From: an uncultured archaeon
GTDB taxonomy: Archaea > Aenigmatarchaeota > Aenigmatarchaeia > GW2011-AR5
DNA length: 9,211 nucleotides
Direction: 5' to 3'
Assembly: GCA_903825675.1 (NCBI GenBank)
Contig: CAIKBN010000016.1
Coordinates: 1-9,211 of the forward strand
Shown here: one piece after another, positions 1 through 5,987 of the stretch
How positions within the stretch are numbered: the stretch's first letter is position 1
Layout of the letters: every line of letters starts with the position of its first letter
Notes under the pieces: model-generated
What the model was told of the DNA's origin: nothing
Seen by the model: only the letters and a program-made list of their open reading frames with translations
The model's database searches: none
Program-made: the position numbers and the translations under genes

Positions 1-122
1 ATATTGGAGCAGTATATGGAGTATTGAGAAGTGGTTGTAGCCCTTACAGTACTTTATGGTTTTTTTCATTAGATGAAAATAATGCTCAGCTTCGTGAGGC
101 ATTGACTTATTACAGGAAATAG
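1..122 (+). CDS. 3' end of an unrecognised protein (partial)
   Basis: An open frame enters from the left edge (first full codon at base 3) and ends at TAG 120-122, giving about 39 C-terminal residues. The readable part contains LRSGCSPYS, then an aromatic patch (TLWFFSLDE), and ends in LTYYRK. The sequence is compositionally protein-like. It is followed by a T7 run and a new promoter, as expected for the end of a transcription unit. There is too little sequence to assign a family, and chance open frame cannot be fully excluded because no start is visible. Confidence 0.5.
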   Translation, partial: IGAVYGVLRSGCSPYSTLWFFSLDENNAQLREALTYYRK

Positions 123-139
123 ATAGAAACTAAATCAAC

Positions 140-146
140 TTTTTTT
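140..146 (+). terminator. Oligo-T terminator after the left-edge gene
   Basis: Seven consecutive T lie 18 bases after the TAG of the upstream gene and before the PCNA promoter. Archaeal RNA polymerase terminates at such oligo-T tracts without needing a hairpin, and none is seen here. The assignment rests on position and composition only. Confidence 0.4.
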
Positions 147-174
147 CCTATAAATCTAACCTAGATAAGAACGA

Positions 175-187
175 TTTGTATAAAAAG
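175..187 (+). promoter_or_regulatory. TATA-box promoter of PCNA
   Basis: TTTGTATAAAAAG is a good archaeal TATA element. Transcription would be expected to start about 25 bases downstream (around 207), giving a leader of roughly 20 bases before the ATG at 231. A second TATA-like sequence, CCTATAAATC at 148-157, lies further upstream and could give a longer leader. Confidence 0.5.
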
Positions 188-217
188 ATTAAAGAGTATT
201 AATAGCAGTGAATAATA

Positions 218-222
218 GGGAG
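218..222 (+). promoter_or_regulatory. Ribosome-binding site that selects the PCNA start at 231
   Basis: GGGAG lies 8 bases before the ATG at 231 but only 2 bases before the in-frame ATG at 225. The spacing favours 231, which gives the N-terminus MFEAEI typical of archaeal PCNA. Confidence 0.55.
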
Positions 223-230
223 TTATGATT

Positions 231-980
231 ATGTTCGAAGCTGAAATAACTGACGTATCTTTGCTGAGGGACAGCATAGCAACCATAGCAGATCTTATAG
301 ACGAGACGGAATTGCGCATAACAGAAAACGGCATAGAGATGATAGCTTCTGACCGGGCAGTTGTAGCTGTTGTTAATTTTATACTTTCAAAAAATTCCTT
401 CAAAACTTATAATTATGATAAAGAGACTAAGATAGGGATAAACCTGCTTAGTTTGTTACAAATACTGCGCAGAGCAGGGACTAACGATAGTTTAAGCATC
501 AAGCTGCTTGAAAACAAACTAGAACTCGTAATCAGCGGCGACTCAAAAAGGCGGTTTGTACTGCCGCTGATAGACATATCCAAAGAGGAATTGCCGCCGC
601 TTGATAAATTAGAATTCTCTGCAACCTTCCACGTAAACGCAGAAATATTTAACAGCGGTATTGAAGACGCCGAGCTTATAACCGACTCAATAGTCTTATC
701 CATGATTAACAATCAGCTTGTAATGAAGGCAGAAAGCGATTCCTCATCCACGCAATTAGAGCTGCCATCAGGAACAGACGATCTGAAGGTTATTAAGGTA
801 AACGAGCCTGTAAGATCGCGATATTCAATAGACTACCTAAAGAAAATACTGAAGGCAAGGAAGTTTGTTTCGCATGCAGTTATCGACCTTGCAACAGATT
901 ACCCTATGCGCATAAACTTTGAAGTGCCTGACAAAATGCAGCTTGGCTTTGTTCTCGCCCCGCGGGTTGAAGAAGGGTAA
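231..980 (+). CDS. pcn: DNA polymerase sliding clamp (PCNA)
   Basis: This is the ring-forming processivity factor that encircles DNA and tethers replicative polymerase, Fen1, ligase and other partners. The 249-residue length is typical for archaeal PCNA. Family features are the N-terminal MFEAEITD, the GIEMIASDRAVVAVV segment (about residues 34-48), the interdomain connector (about 112-127, LIDISKEELPPLDKL), the DYPMRINF strand (about 223-230) and the C-terminal LAPRVEEG that closes the PIP-box pocket. The start at 231 rather than 225 is chosen from ribosome-binding-site spacing and family N-termini. The gene has its own TATA box and is followed 4 bases later by a small membrane-protein gene. 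Whether the ring is a homotrimer cannot be judged from one gene. Confidence 0.97.
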   Translation: MFEAEITDVSLLRDSIATIADLIDETELRITENGIEMIASDRAVVAVVNFILSKNSFKTYNYDKETKIGINLLSLLQILRRAGTNDSLSIKLLENKLELVISGDSKRRFVLPLIDISKEELPPLDKLEFSATFHVNAEIFNSGIEDAELITDSIVLSMINNQLVMKAESDSSSTQLELPSGTDDLKVIKVNEPVRSRYSIDYLKKILKARKFVSHAVIDLATDYPMRINFEVPDKMQLGFVLAPRVEEG

Positions 981-984
981 AATC

Positions 985-1236
985 ATGGTTTGGCAGGATA
1001 TTGTTTTATCAGTTGGCGCTTGGATTTTCTTTATAGCGCTTATACCAAGCATTAAAAGCAAGGACAAGCCTGCATTGATGACAAGTCTGCCTACTGGAAC
1101 AGTTCTTGCTGTATTTGCTTTAGTTTATGCCACACTAGGTCTCTGGCTCAGCATATTTTCAACTATTCTGACTTCTGCTGCATGGTTTACACTCGCTGTC
1201 CAGAAATACCTGCAAAGTAAAAGAAGGCTAAAGTAA
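985..1236 (+). CDS. Small three-helix membrane protein (SemiSWEET/PQ-loop-like?)
   Basis: This is an 83-residue protein whose start, ATG 985, is preceded by AGGG inside the end of PCNA; the two genes are 4 bases apart and probably cotranscribed. Three hydrophobic segments are visible at about residues 5-23, 36-54 and 55-72, with a basic C-terminus (KYLQSKRRLK). The end of helix 1 reads IALIPSIKSKDKPAL. This resembles the helix-1/loop region of half-transporter SemiSWEET proteins, where the motif is PQ followed by a short basic stretch, and the length also fits. The PQ itself is absent (PS), so sugar transport is only a possibility. Upstream in-frame ATGs lie inside PCNA and are not needed. 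The gene is certain enough; the function is not. Confidence 0.75.
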   Translation: MVWQDIVLSVGAWIFFIALIPSIKSKDKPALMTSLPTGTVLAVFALVYATLGLWLSIFSTILTSAAWFTLAVQKYLQSKRRLK

Positions 1237-1263
1237 TCCATCGTGGCAGCTTTGCACAAATAT

Positions 1264-1986
1264 CTATATTATAGACGTAAGTACAAAAATCAAAAGAATG
1301 CCGAAGAGCATGGCAAGAGCCATTTTCCAGGGCGTGTGCTTGTAAGTTTCTGGCAAGAGGTTTGTTGTTCCAAGATAAATAAATTCTCCTGCAAATGCTG
1401 CAAGGATAAATGCCAGTATGACATCTCCTATTAAGAAAGATGATGCAATCATGACACCTATTATCGGAGCTATGGCATCTGCAACAAGAAACAGTTTAGC
1501 CTTTTTGATGTGCTGTTTATTCTTGAGCATGATTGTAACAGTGTTGATTCCGTCGTTAAAATCATGAAAAATAACAGCCAATGCAACAATAAGACCGATT
1601 GCAGCACTTACCTGGTAGGCTATGCCTATGGATATGCCATCAAAAAAGCTGTGTATGACTAAGCCGCCAGCGCCTACAGGTCCCATGATATGTCCATGCT
1701 TATCCTGTCCAGCATGATAATGATGCGTAAGAAAATAACGTTCTACTAGGCTGTAGAGAAAGAAAAACCCAACCACAGTGATAAAGATATATCTCATTGG
1801 CAGGTTTGCACTCAAGGAAATATTAATGCTTTCTGGTAAAATGTCAAAGAAGGTCACTGCCAATAAGCTTCCAGAAGCAAAAGCGAAAAAATAGTGTAGA
1901 ACATTTCTGTATCTAACAGCTATCAATCCGCCTATTAGTGTTGATATAAATGTTATAGCTGCCAGTCCTATTAACAGAAGTTCCAT
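1264..1986 (-). CDS. ZIP-family divalent metal transporter
   Basis: A 240-residue membrane protein of the ZIP (zinc/iron permease) family, which moves Zn2+, Fe2+ or Mn2+ toward the cytoplasm. Helix 2 reads FAFASGSLLAVTFFDILPES, a family hallmark (about residues 34-53). A His-rich loop (HHYHAGQDKHGH, about 88-99) sits between helices 3 and 4, as is usual. The metal site is formed by helix 4, HSFFDG (H112, D116), and helix 5, HDFNDG (H141, D142, D145). Aspartates stand where GufA/LIV-1-type members usually carry glutamates. A last-third motif, NLLPETY, is also typical. The gene follows the malic enzyme on the same strand after 66 bases and could be read from the same transcript. Its 3' end faces the PCNA operon with 27 bases between. 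Confidence 0.9.
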   Translation of the reverse strand: MELLLIGLAAITFISTLIGGLIAVRYRNVLHYFFAFASGSLLAVTFFDILPESINISLSANLPMRYIFITVVGFFFLYSLVERYFLTHHYHAGQDKHGHIMGPVGAGGLVIHSFFDGISIGIAYQVSAAIGLIVALAVIFHDFNDGINTVTIMLKNKQHIKKAKLFLVADAIAPIIGVMIASSFLIGDVILAFILAAFAGEFIYLGTTNLLPETYKHTPWKMALAMLFGILLIFVLTSII

Positions 1987-2052
1987 GATAATACTATGTC
2001 CTGGCGTGTTATTAAAATTTTTCTTGCCGACGTTTTGTGCAAAGTTCGTGGA

Positions 2053-3192
2053 TTAACTGCACCTTGCCATTTTTATTACAATACCTGACACAGCAGGCAC
2101 AACATTCCTGTTGAAGACATTCGGTATAATATTATCTGCTGTCGGAGTTTTTATTATGTTTGCAAGCGCCTTGGCAATCCCTATCTTCATATCATCTGTT
2201 ATCTGCGTCCTTGCCTCTAATGCACCCTTGAATAAGCCTGGGAATACAAGTGCATTGTTTATCTGGTTTGGAAAATCACTCCTGCCAGTTGCAACCACCT
2301 TCGCACCTGCGCCTATCGCAACATCAGGCATTATCTCTGGTACAGGGTTGGCCAAAGCAAATATTATCGGATCCCTATTCATTGTTTTTACCATTCCAGG
2401 CTTTAGAATATCAGGTGCTGAAAGCCCTATAAATACGTCAGTTAGTTTTACAGCATCAGCAAGATTACCCCTCGCCTTACTTCTATTCGTCATTCTCGCT
2501 ATTTCCTCCTTTGCAGGATTCATGCCTTCTTTTCTTCCTTCATAGATTACACCAGTACTGTCAACCAAAAGTATGTCTTTAGGTTGCATTCTCAGAAGCA
2601 GTTTTGCTGTTGCAATGCCTGCAGCACCTGCACCGCTTACTACTATTTTTATATCCTCAAAATTCTTGTTAACAACCTTAAGGGCATTTATCAAGCCAGC
2701 AAGCACAACTGTAGCAGCACCATGCTGGTCATCATGAAACACAGGTATGTCCAGTTCTTTTTTCAATCTTTCTTCTATCTCAAAGCACCTTGGTGCTGAT
2801 ATATCCTCCAGGTTTATACCGCCAAAACCAGTTGAGATATTCTTTACAATCTCTACTATCTCATTCACGTCTTTTGTTTTAAGGCATATAGGAAAGGCAT
2901 TTATTCCTCCGAACTCCTTGAACAGAATTGCCTTGCCCTCCATAACAGGCATTGCAGCCTCTGGGCCTATATCACCCAGTCCAAGCACAGCTGAGCCGTC
3001 TGTAACTATGGCAACTGTATTATTCTTGATGGTATAATCATAAACCAGCTTCTTGTTCTTTGCTATTTCATTGCATACCTCTGCAACACCAGGGGTATAA
3101 ATCTTGCTTAGAATATGCATGTCCCTCACAGGATAGTTGCTCCTTACTGATATCTTTCCGCCTTTGTGCAGTTTAGCTATTTCCGGATTCAT
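2053..3192 (-). CDS. Malic enzyme, oxaloacetate-decarboxylating malate dehydrogenase
   Basis: Oxidatively decarboxylates malate to pyruvate and CO2 in the cytoplasm. The 379-residue length is that of the short prokaryotic form without a phosphotransacetylase domain. Family landmarks are the catalytic tyrosine in IYTPGVAEVC (Y32), VTDGSAVLGLGDIGP (64-77), the catalytic lysine in EGKAILFKEFGGI (K87), metal ligands in NLEDISAP (E129, D130) and HDDQHG (153-158), the Rossmann turn GAGAAG (187-192) and the ALANPVPEI strand (279-287). D211 at the end of the second Rossmann strand suggests NAD+ preference, which is an inference from general Rossmann rules. The start ATG 3192 is preceded by GAGAGG. 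The leader contains a dyad that covers this site and a short upstream reading frame (separate entries). Confidence 0.96.
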   Translation of the reverse strand: MNPEIAKLHKGGKISVRSNYPVRDMHILSKIYTPGVAEVCNEIAKNKKLVYDYTIKNNTVAIVTDGSAVLGLGDIGPEAAMPVMEGKAILFKEFGGINAFPICLKTKDVNEIVEIVKNISTGFGGINLEDISAPRCFEIEERLKKELDIPVFHDDQHGAATVVLAGLINALKVVNKNFEDIKIVVSGAGAAGIATAKLLLRMQPKDILLVDSTGVIYEGRKEGMNPAKEEIARMTNRSKARGNLADAVKLTDVFIGLSAPDILKPGMVKTMNRDPIIFALANPVPEIMPDVAIGAGAKVVATGRSDFPNQINNALVFPGLFKGALEARTQITDDMKIGIAKALANIIKTPTADNIIPNVFNRNVVPAVSGIVIKMARCS

Positions 3193-3260
3193 TTTAAAAA
3201 ACCTCTCTTAACCTTCTTGGTTTTTTGAAAAGAGATCGTCATTATCGTCGTTGACCTCAT
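3189..3260 (-). other. Possible 23-codon upstream reading frame overlapping the malic-enzyme start
   Basis: An ATG at 3260 opens a frame of 23 codons that runs through the malic-enzyme leader and ends in TGA overlapping the main ATG as ATGA. The peptide begins MRSTTIMTI and ends in a basic stretch, KKVKRGFLK. No clear ribosome-binding site precedes it, although TATA-like A/T tracts at about 3275-3289 could put a transcription start near its ATG. Ribosomes finishing it would sit on the dyad described above. It may be chance; the overlapping ATGA is the main reason to record it. Confidence 0.2.
3196..3226 (-). promoter_or_regulatory. Inverted repeat covering the malic-enzyme ribosome-binding site
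   Basis: AAAAAACC (plus 3196-3203) and GGTTTTTT (3219-3226) are perfect 8-base complements separated by 15 bases. In the malic-enzyme transcript the downstream arm includes the GG of the Shine-Dalgarno GAGAGG immediately before the ATG. A hairpin would therefore hide the ribosome-binding site. A short competing pairing, AACC with GGTT within the loop, is also possible. The dyad is seen directly; a regulatory role is inferred, and six of the eight pairs are A-U. Confidence 0.4.
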
Positions 3261-3287
3261 TTTATCACGTTTTAATTTTTATGATTA

Positions 3288-3304
3288 TGCAGAGAATAAA
3301 ATTA
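3288..3304 (-). terminator. T-rich end of the HIT transcript
   Basis: Reading on the minus strand, the HIT stop codon is followed directly by TTTTAATTTTATTC, a T-rich tract suitable for archaeal termination. The same A/T-rich stretch borders possible TATA elements for the downstream malic enzyme, so the two functions may overlap. Confidence 0.3.
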
Positions 3305-3757
3305 AAACCTCATATCCCAGTCGCTTCTACTCTCCTTTTTACCCTCTTCTGTCAGCTTTTTCTGCATTTCATTTAATGCATTTTCGTCCATCTGGACCCT
3401 CTGATATGTTATCAACACCTTGTCGTCAGGAAACCTGGGAATTATGTGAAAATGTATATGGCTTACCAGCTGGCCAGCATGCCTGCCATTGTTCTGTACT
3501 ATATTTACACCATCTGCGTTCAGCTTCTCCTTTACAACTGTAGCAAGCTTTTTCGTCACAACTATCGCCTTCTCAAGCACCTCATCATCAGTATCAGAAA
3601 TAGTCTCGCTGTGTTTTTTAGGCACAACCAGGCAGTGCCCAGGATTAGCAGGATTTATGTCTAAAAAAGCTATGACATCATGGTCTTCATAAATCTTTTT
3701 TGACGGTATTTCGCCCCGTACAATCTTGCAGAAAATACATTCCTGTTCGCTAATCAT
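3302..3757 (-). CDS. HIT-family (Hint-like) nucleotide hydrolase/transferase
   Basis: A 151-residue histidine-triad protein of the Hint branch, whose members hydrolyse nucleoside phosphoramidates and related adenylates in the cytoplasm. Visible features are the zinc-type pair CIFC (C7, C10), H49 in PKKHSE, the FLDINPANPGHCLVVPK core (31-47) and the triad HIHFHIIPRF (H100, H102, H104), with H102 as the expected nucleophile. The start ATG 3757 is preceded by GGTGTTTAAA and gives the usual short N-terminus before CIFC; the in-frame ATG 24 bases upstream would add eight unlikely residues. The upstream region carries nested inverted repeats that include the GGTG. The gene lies 109 bases upstream of the malic enzyme on the same strand, probably as a separate unit. 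Confidence 0.94.
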   Translation of the reverse strand: MISEQECIFCKIVRGEIPSKKIYEDHDVIAFLDINPANPGHCLVVPKKHSETISDTDDEVLEKAIVVTKKLATVVKEKLNADGVNIVQNNGRHAGQLVSHIHFHIIPRFPDDKVLITYQRVQMDENALNEMQKKLTEEGKKESRSDWDMRF

Positions 3758-3760
3758 TTT

Positions 3761-3810
3761 AAACACCGATGATATGCACACCTATATCATAAATGGATAA
3801 ATAGGTGTTT
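3761..3810 (-). promoter_or_regulatory. Nested inverted repeats upstream of the HIT gene
   Basis: Two perfect 7-base dyads are nested. The outer is AAACACC (3761-3767) with GGTGTTT (3804-3810); the inner is ATGATAT (3769-3775) with ATATCAT (3784-3790). On the minus strand the last arm is GGTGTTT, ending four bases before the HIT ATG and containing its GGTG ribosome-binding sequence. TATA-like sequences (minus-strand CTATTTATCC at about 3795-3804, or TTTATGATAT at about 3784-3793) lie within the structure. It may therefore be an operator over the promoter rather than an RNA fold; both readings are inference. Confidence 0.45.
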
Positions 3811-3814
3811 GAAA

Positions 3815-3842
3815 GACATGCACAAATTTTACAATGCATGTC
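3815..3842. repeat. Inverted-repeat element, copy A (HIT / 3995 divergent region)
   Basis: GACATGCA (3815-3822) and TGCATGTC (3835-3842) form a perfect 8-base dyad around a 12-base A/T-rich centre. A related element lies at 7040-7070. Over 30 aligned bases the two agree at 23 with one gap, and at one stem position C-G in this copy is replaced by G-C in the other. This copy sits just upstream of the probable HIT promoter and about 150 bases before the 3995 gene. It could be a binding site for a dimeric regulator or a transcribed stem-loop. Confidence 0.45.
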
Positions 3843-3927
3843 ATGACTATTATTTGAGGAAAAACCTTTTAAAGTATCTGAGTAACAGAAGGAAATCACT
3901 TGGCTCTTGAGACGAACTATTACAGCC

Positions 3928-3946
3928 GAAATATAAGCTTAAAAAC
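3928..3946 (+). promoter_or_regulatory. Probable TATA promoter of the 3995 gene
   Basis: GAAATATAAGC (3928-3938) and the overlapping GCTTAAAAAC (3937-3946) are both TATA-like. Either would place transcription start at about 3958-3967, giving a short leader containing the GAGGT ribosome-binding site at 3981-3985. A further TATA-like stretch, CCTTTTAAAG, occurs at about 3865-3874. Confidence 0.4.
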
Positions 3947-3980
3947 TTTTTCAAATTTGTATAGAGATACATGAATTTCA

Positions 3981-3985
3981 GAGGT
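3981..3985 (+). promoter_or_regulatory. Ribosome-binding site deciding the start at 3995
   Basis: GAGGT is 9 bases before ATG 3995. The earlier in-frame ATG at 3971 has no comparable site and lies upstream of this one, so 3995 is preferred. Confidence 0.55.
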
Positions 3986-3994
3986 ATAAATTTT

Positions 3995-4597
3995 ATGGAG
4001 CTACAAAAGATTGGTCAAATACCAAGAACTAATGTTACAGAATACACCGCTAAAGACGGGTTAATTAGATTTCATATTGGTAATAAAGGCGAACATGGAC
4101 AATTTGGACAATTCTTCTCTTTAAGAGTTCCAAATAGCCTAAGCTACGAAGAAGCTTTAGAACAATTTAGACTTGTACCACAATTAGAAACACCTGAAAT
4201 TGATGATCCAATCGTTGCAAGCATTATGGCAAATATAGGCATTCAAAGGCAGCGATATAAATTAAATGTAGATATCAACGAAATTGTAGCTTATTTTAAA
4301 GAACAAGAACAGGGTGTTATACAAGCATCGGAAGAGTATAGCAAAATTTTTCTCCCTAAATTAGGAAAAAAGGGTATTAAATATAGACTTGGAATTTTCC
4401 TTCCTAATAAGCTTATTGAAGTAGCTGGTGCCGATGAAATTTATGATACACCACCAGATTTTTGTCTCGACTCCGGCGAAAACAAAATCCCATTCTATTT
4501 TTCTGGGCTGATACAAAAATTTAAACCAGGAATATCTGAACAAGAATTATCTTCTGTTTTTGATCAATTTGACAGAGAACTGAATTCTGATGAATAA
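3995..4597 (+). CDS. Unrecognised 200-residue protein
   Basis: No family was recognised. The protein is soluble, without signal peptide or membrane segment. It opens with MELQKIGQIPRTNV, then a Gly/His/Phe-rich strand region (residues 22-44, with FHIGNKGEHGQFGQFF), a helix (50-60, SYEEALEQFRL), a central helix-rich part (92-118) and a second strand region (127-145, KYRLGIFLPNKLIEV). The C-terminus is acidic (FDQFDRELNSDE). The single cysteine is C157. The codons are A/T-rich, somewhat more so than in PCNA or the malic enzyme, which fits an accessory gene, but this is an impression only. It has its own promoter and ribosome-binding site and converges on the membrane-protein gene at 4635 with 37 bases between. 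Its presence as a gene is well supported; its role is unknown. Confidence 0.8.
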   Translation: MELQKIGQIPRTNVTEYTAKDGLIRFHIGNKGEHGQFGQFFSLRVPNSLSYEEALEQFRLVPQLETPEIDDPIVASIMANIGIQRQRYKLNVDINEIVAYFKEQEQGVIQASEEYSKIFLPKLGKKGIKYRLGIFLPNKLIEVAGADEIYDTPPDFCLDSGENKIPFYFSGLIQKFKPGISEQELSSVFDQFDRELNSDE

Positions 4598-4620
4598 AAA
4601 GAAAAAATATAATCAAAAAC
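4596..4620 (-). terminator. T-rich terminator of the 5952-4635 minus-strand unit
   Basis: On the minus strand, GTTTTTGATTATATTTTTTC and a further T5 run begin 14 bases past the stop of the 99-residue membrane protein. Such T-rich tracts are typical archaeal termination sites. Confidence 0.45.
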
Positions 4621-4634
4621 TACAAACAGCTTTG

Positions 4635-4934
4635 CTACGAAATATCAAACGCAGAAAGAAAAACAACTACAGCAGATATTACAACAGATATAATAATGAT
4701 CAGCCGCATTGCAAATTCATGCCTATCGATTAGCTGGCTATTATTAAAAAAATACAATAAAAACAGGATAAGCGGCAGCAGTATTATCATTGTAACAGGC
4801 AGCGCAAGTTCGATGTAATTAAAAAATAGGCCAAACTGAACAACAGGCATTATGAAACCTAAAAACCCGTATATAAGAATAAAGATGTAAAAGATCATTG
4901 CATATAAGAGGCTGCTCGTAATTTTGCTAACCAT
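4635..4934 (-). CDS. Small three-helix membrane protein coupled to the FGase-like gene
   Basis: A 99-residue protein starting at ATG 4934, which overlaps the end of the upstream FGase-like gene by 8 bases (ATGGTTAG). This arrangement usually means translational coupling, and both proteins are then made from one transcript. Three hydrophobic segments are visible: about 9-34 (LLYAMIFYIFILIYGFLGF), 43-68 (a long LALPVTMIILLPLILFLLYFF stretch) and 78-96 (MRLIIIISVVISAVVVFL). A short polar loop, NNSQLIDRHEF, lies between the second and third. No family was recognised. The ATG six codons upstream gives a longer overlap and is less likely. The tight pairing suggests a function linked to the hydrolase, perhaps as membrane anchor or partner, which is inference. 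Confidence 0.75.
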   Translation of the reverse strand: MVSKITSSLLYAMIFYIFILIYGFLGFIMPVVQFGLFFNYIELALPVTMIILLPLILFLLYFFNNSQLIDRHEFAMRLIIIISVVISAVVVFLSAFDIS

Positions 4935-5952
4935 TGGCATCACATTTAACAAATCTCTCGAAACCCTTCAGTTTCTCCTTTCTTACAATATAATTTATTA
5001 TATCCTCAACTAATTTAACAGATATCTTAGGATATATCTCATTCAGGAAGGCAGAAGTCTCAAGTGAGATAGCTGAACCCCCGCACTTATCTAGCAATCT
5101 GCCTATTCGCTTCTCACCTGACCTGCCGTCAAAGGTATTCTGGTAGGTTACAGCAAAATCACAGTTGTCTATGCATTCCTGGATAATCTCAAGATATTTT
5201 TCCCAAATCAGGTCTTTCATCATTGTTTCGTAATCCTTGCCAAGCAATCTGGAAGCACGCTTGATATCATTGATAAGCTCAGTCTTAATAGAGCCTCTTA
5301 GGCAAGTAATATCAAATTTCTTGAACCTGTATAAAATGCTGCTCTTCAGGTGTATGGCTGCCCAGTAGGTTGAATATTTTTTTAATTCATCTTTTAGTGA
5401 GTTGATCAGTTTTTGGTTGCTTATACAGACCTTATCTACAGCCTCTTTTGCAACCCTTTCGTCTATCCATCTGCCAGAAAGCGTAGCCACGTCCAGAAGT
5501 GAAGGAAAATTCTTCATCCTCGCTGCCTGTGTGTGGATTATTACAAAAAACGGCTTTTTCGGTGCTAATGTTTCGATCGTCGTCCAGAACTGGTTGTATG
5601 CATTCATCTTTTCTAAGTATTCCTCGCCATCCCTGGCAAAAAAGCTGTATTTCTTCTCAAACTCCTGCATTGCGTCGTAGTCGTTGCTTTCAAAGGCATT
5701 GAACATTGAAACTGCTTCTTCCATTGATGCTGCTTCCCTGAAGTAATCTATTCCATAACCGCCTTTTCTAGGAACAGTAGAAACAATGCCAATGCCGCCT
5801 ATGCTTTTAACCAGCCTTGATGTCACAAGCTCGCTCATTACATCGCCCCTGGATATAGAAAGAAGCGAAACCGTTGAATGCGGCGCTATGAATACAGGCC
5901 CTGGCTTGTCAGATTTGAAAAGCATAAACCCTTCTTTGTAAAATGCCCGCAC
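4927..5952 (-). CDS. N-formylglutamate-amidohydrolase-like protein (FGase-like 1)
   Basis: A 341-residue protein with the motif order of the FGase superfamily, zinc-dependent hydrolases related to carboxypeptidase-type folds. In order: strand and loop VFIAPHS (H25), an acidic residue in ISRGD (D37), YGIDYFREA (66-74, where FGases have a DxNR-like motif), VIIHT (H140), NFPSLLDVAT (148-157), a helical insertion of about 110 residues, FDGR (274-277) and AISLETSAF (E298). H25, D37 and H140 are the likely metal site by analogy. The true substrate is unknown. GTG 5952 is chosen because AGGTG lies 6 bases before it; GTG 5961 and ATG 5925 are alternatives. Its stop overlaps the start of the membrane-protein gene. 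Superfamily assignment is by motif pattern, without a search. Confidence 0.7.
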   Translation of the reverse strand: MRAFYKEGFMLFKSDKPGPVFIAPHSTVSLLSISRGDVMSELVTSRLVKSIGGIGIVSTVPRKGGYGIDYFREAASMEEAVSMFNAFESNDYDAMQEFEKKYSFFARDGEEYLEKMNAYNQFWTTIETLAPKKPFFVIIHTQAARMKNFPSLLDVATLSGRWIDERVAKEAVDKVCISNQKLINSLKDELKKYSTYWAAIHLKSSILYRFKKFDITCLRGSIKTELINDIKRASRLLGKDYETMMKDLIWEKYLEIIQECIDNCDFAVTYQNTFDGRSGEKRIGRLLDKCGGSAISLETSAFLNEIYPKISVKLVEDIINYIVRKEKLKGFERFVKCDANG

Positions 5953-5987
5953 TTCAACCACCTAAACAAATCGAAACAGACCAAAAA

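Noticed and set aside
1243..1434. Plus-strand open frame with several cysteines (CCSKINKFSCKCCKDKC)
   Set aside because: It overlaps the ZIP gene on the opposite strand along its C-terminal helices; the cysteines come from antisense reading of Ala/Leu-rich codons.
2111..2545. Long plus-strand open frame opposite the malic-enzyme gene
   Set aside because: It is antisense to a gene with full family motifs, has no ribosome-binding site or promoter, and its translation shows no family features. The same reasoning removes the antisense frames inside PCNA, the HIT gene, both FGase-like genes and the 8239 gene.
3114..3122. ATGCATGTC inside the malic-enzyme gene, identical to an arm of element copy A
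   Set aside because: It lies in conserved coding sequence (DMHI of the protein) and has no partner arm.
3850..3970. Possible small RNA between the HIT and 3995 genes (GGCT...AGCC near 3902-3927)
   Set aside because: The stem is only 4 bases with a long loop, there are no C/D-box, H/ACA or tRNA features, and the stretch is explained by promoter sequence.
3900..3974. 24-codon frame from TTG 3900 with AAGGA upstream, ending over the ATG at 3971
   Set aside because: The start is a weak codon and the frame is short. The ATG it overlaps is not the likely start of the downstream gene (3995 is), so the overlap carries little weight. It also runs through the TATA region of that gene.
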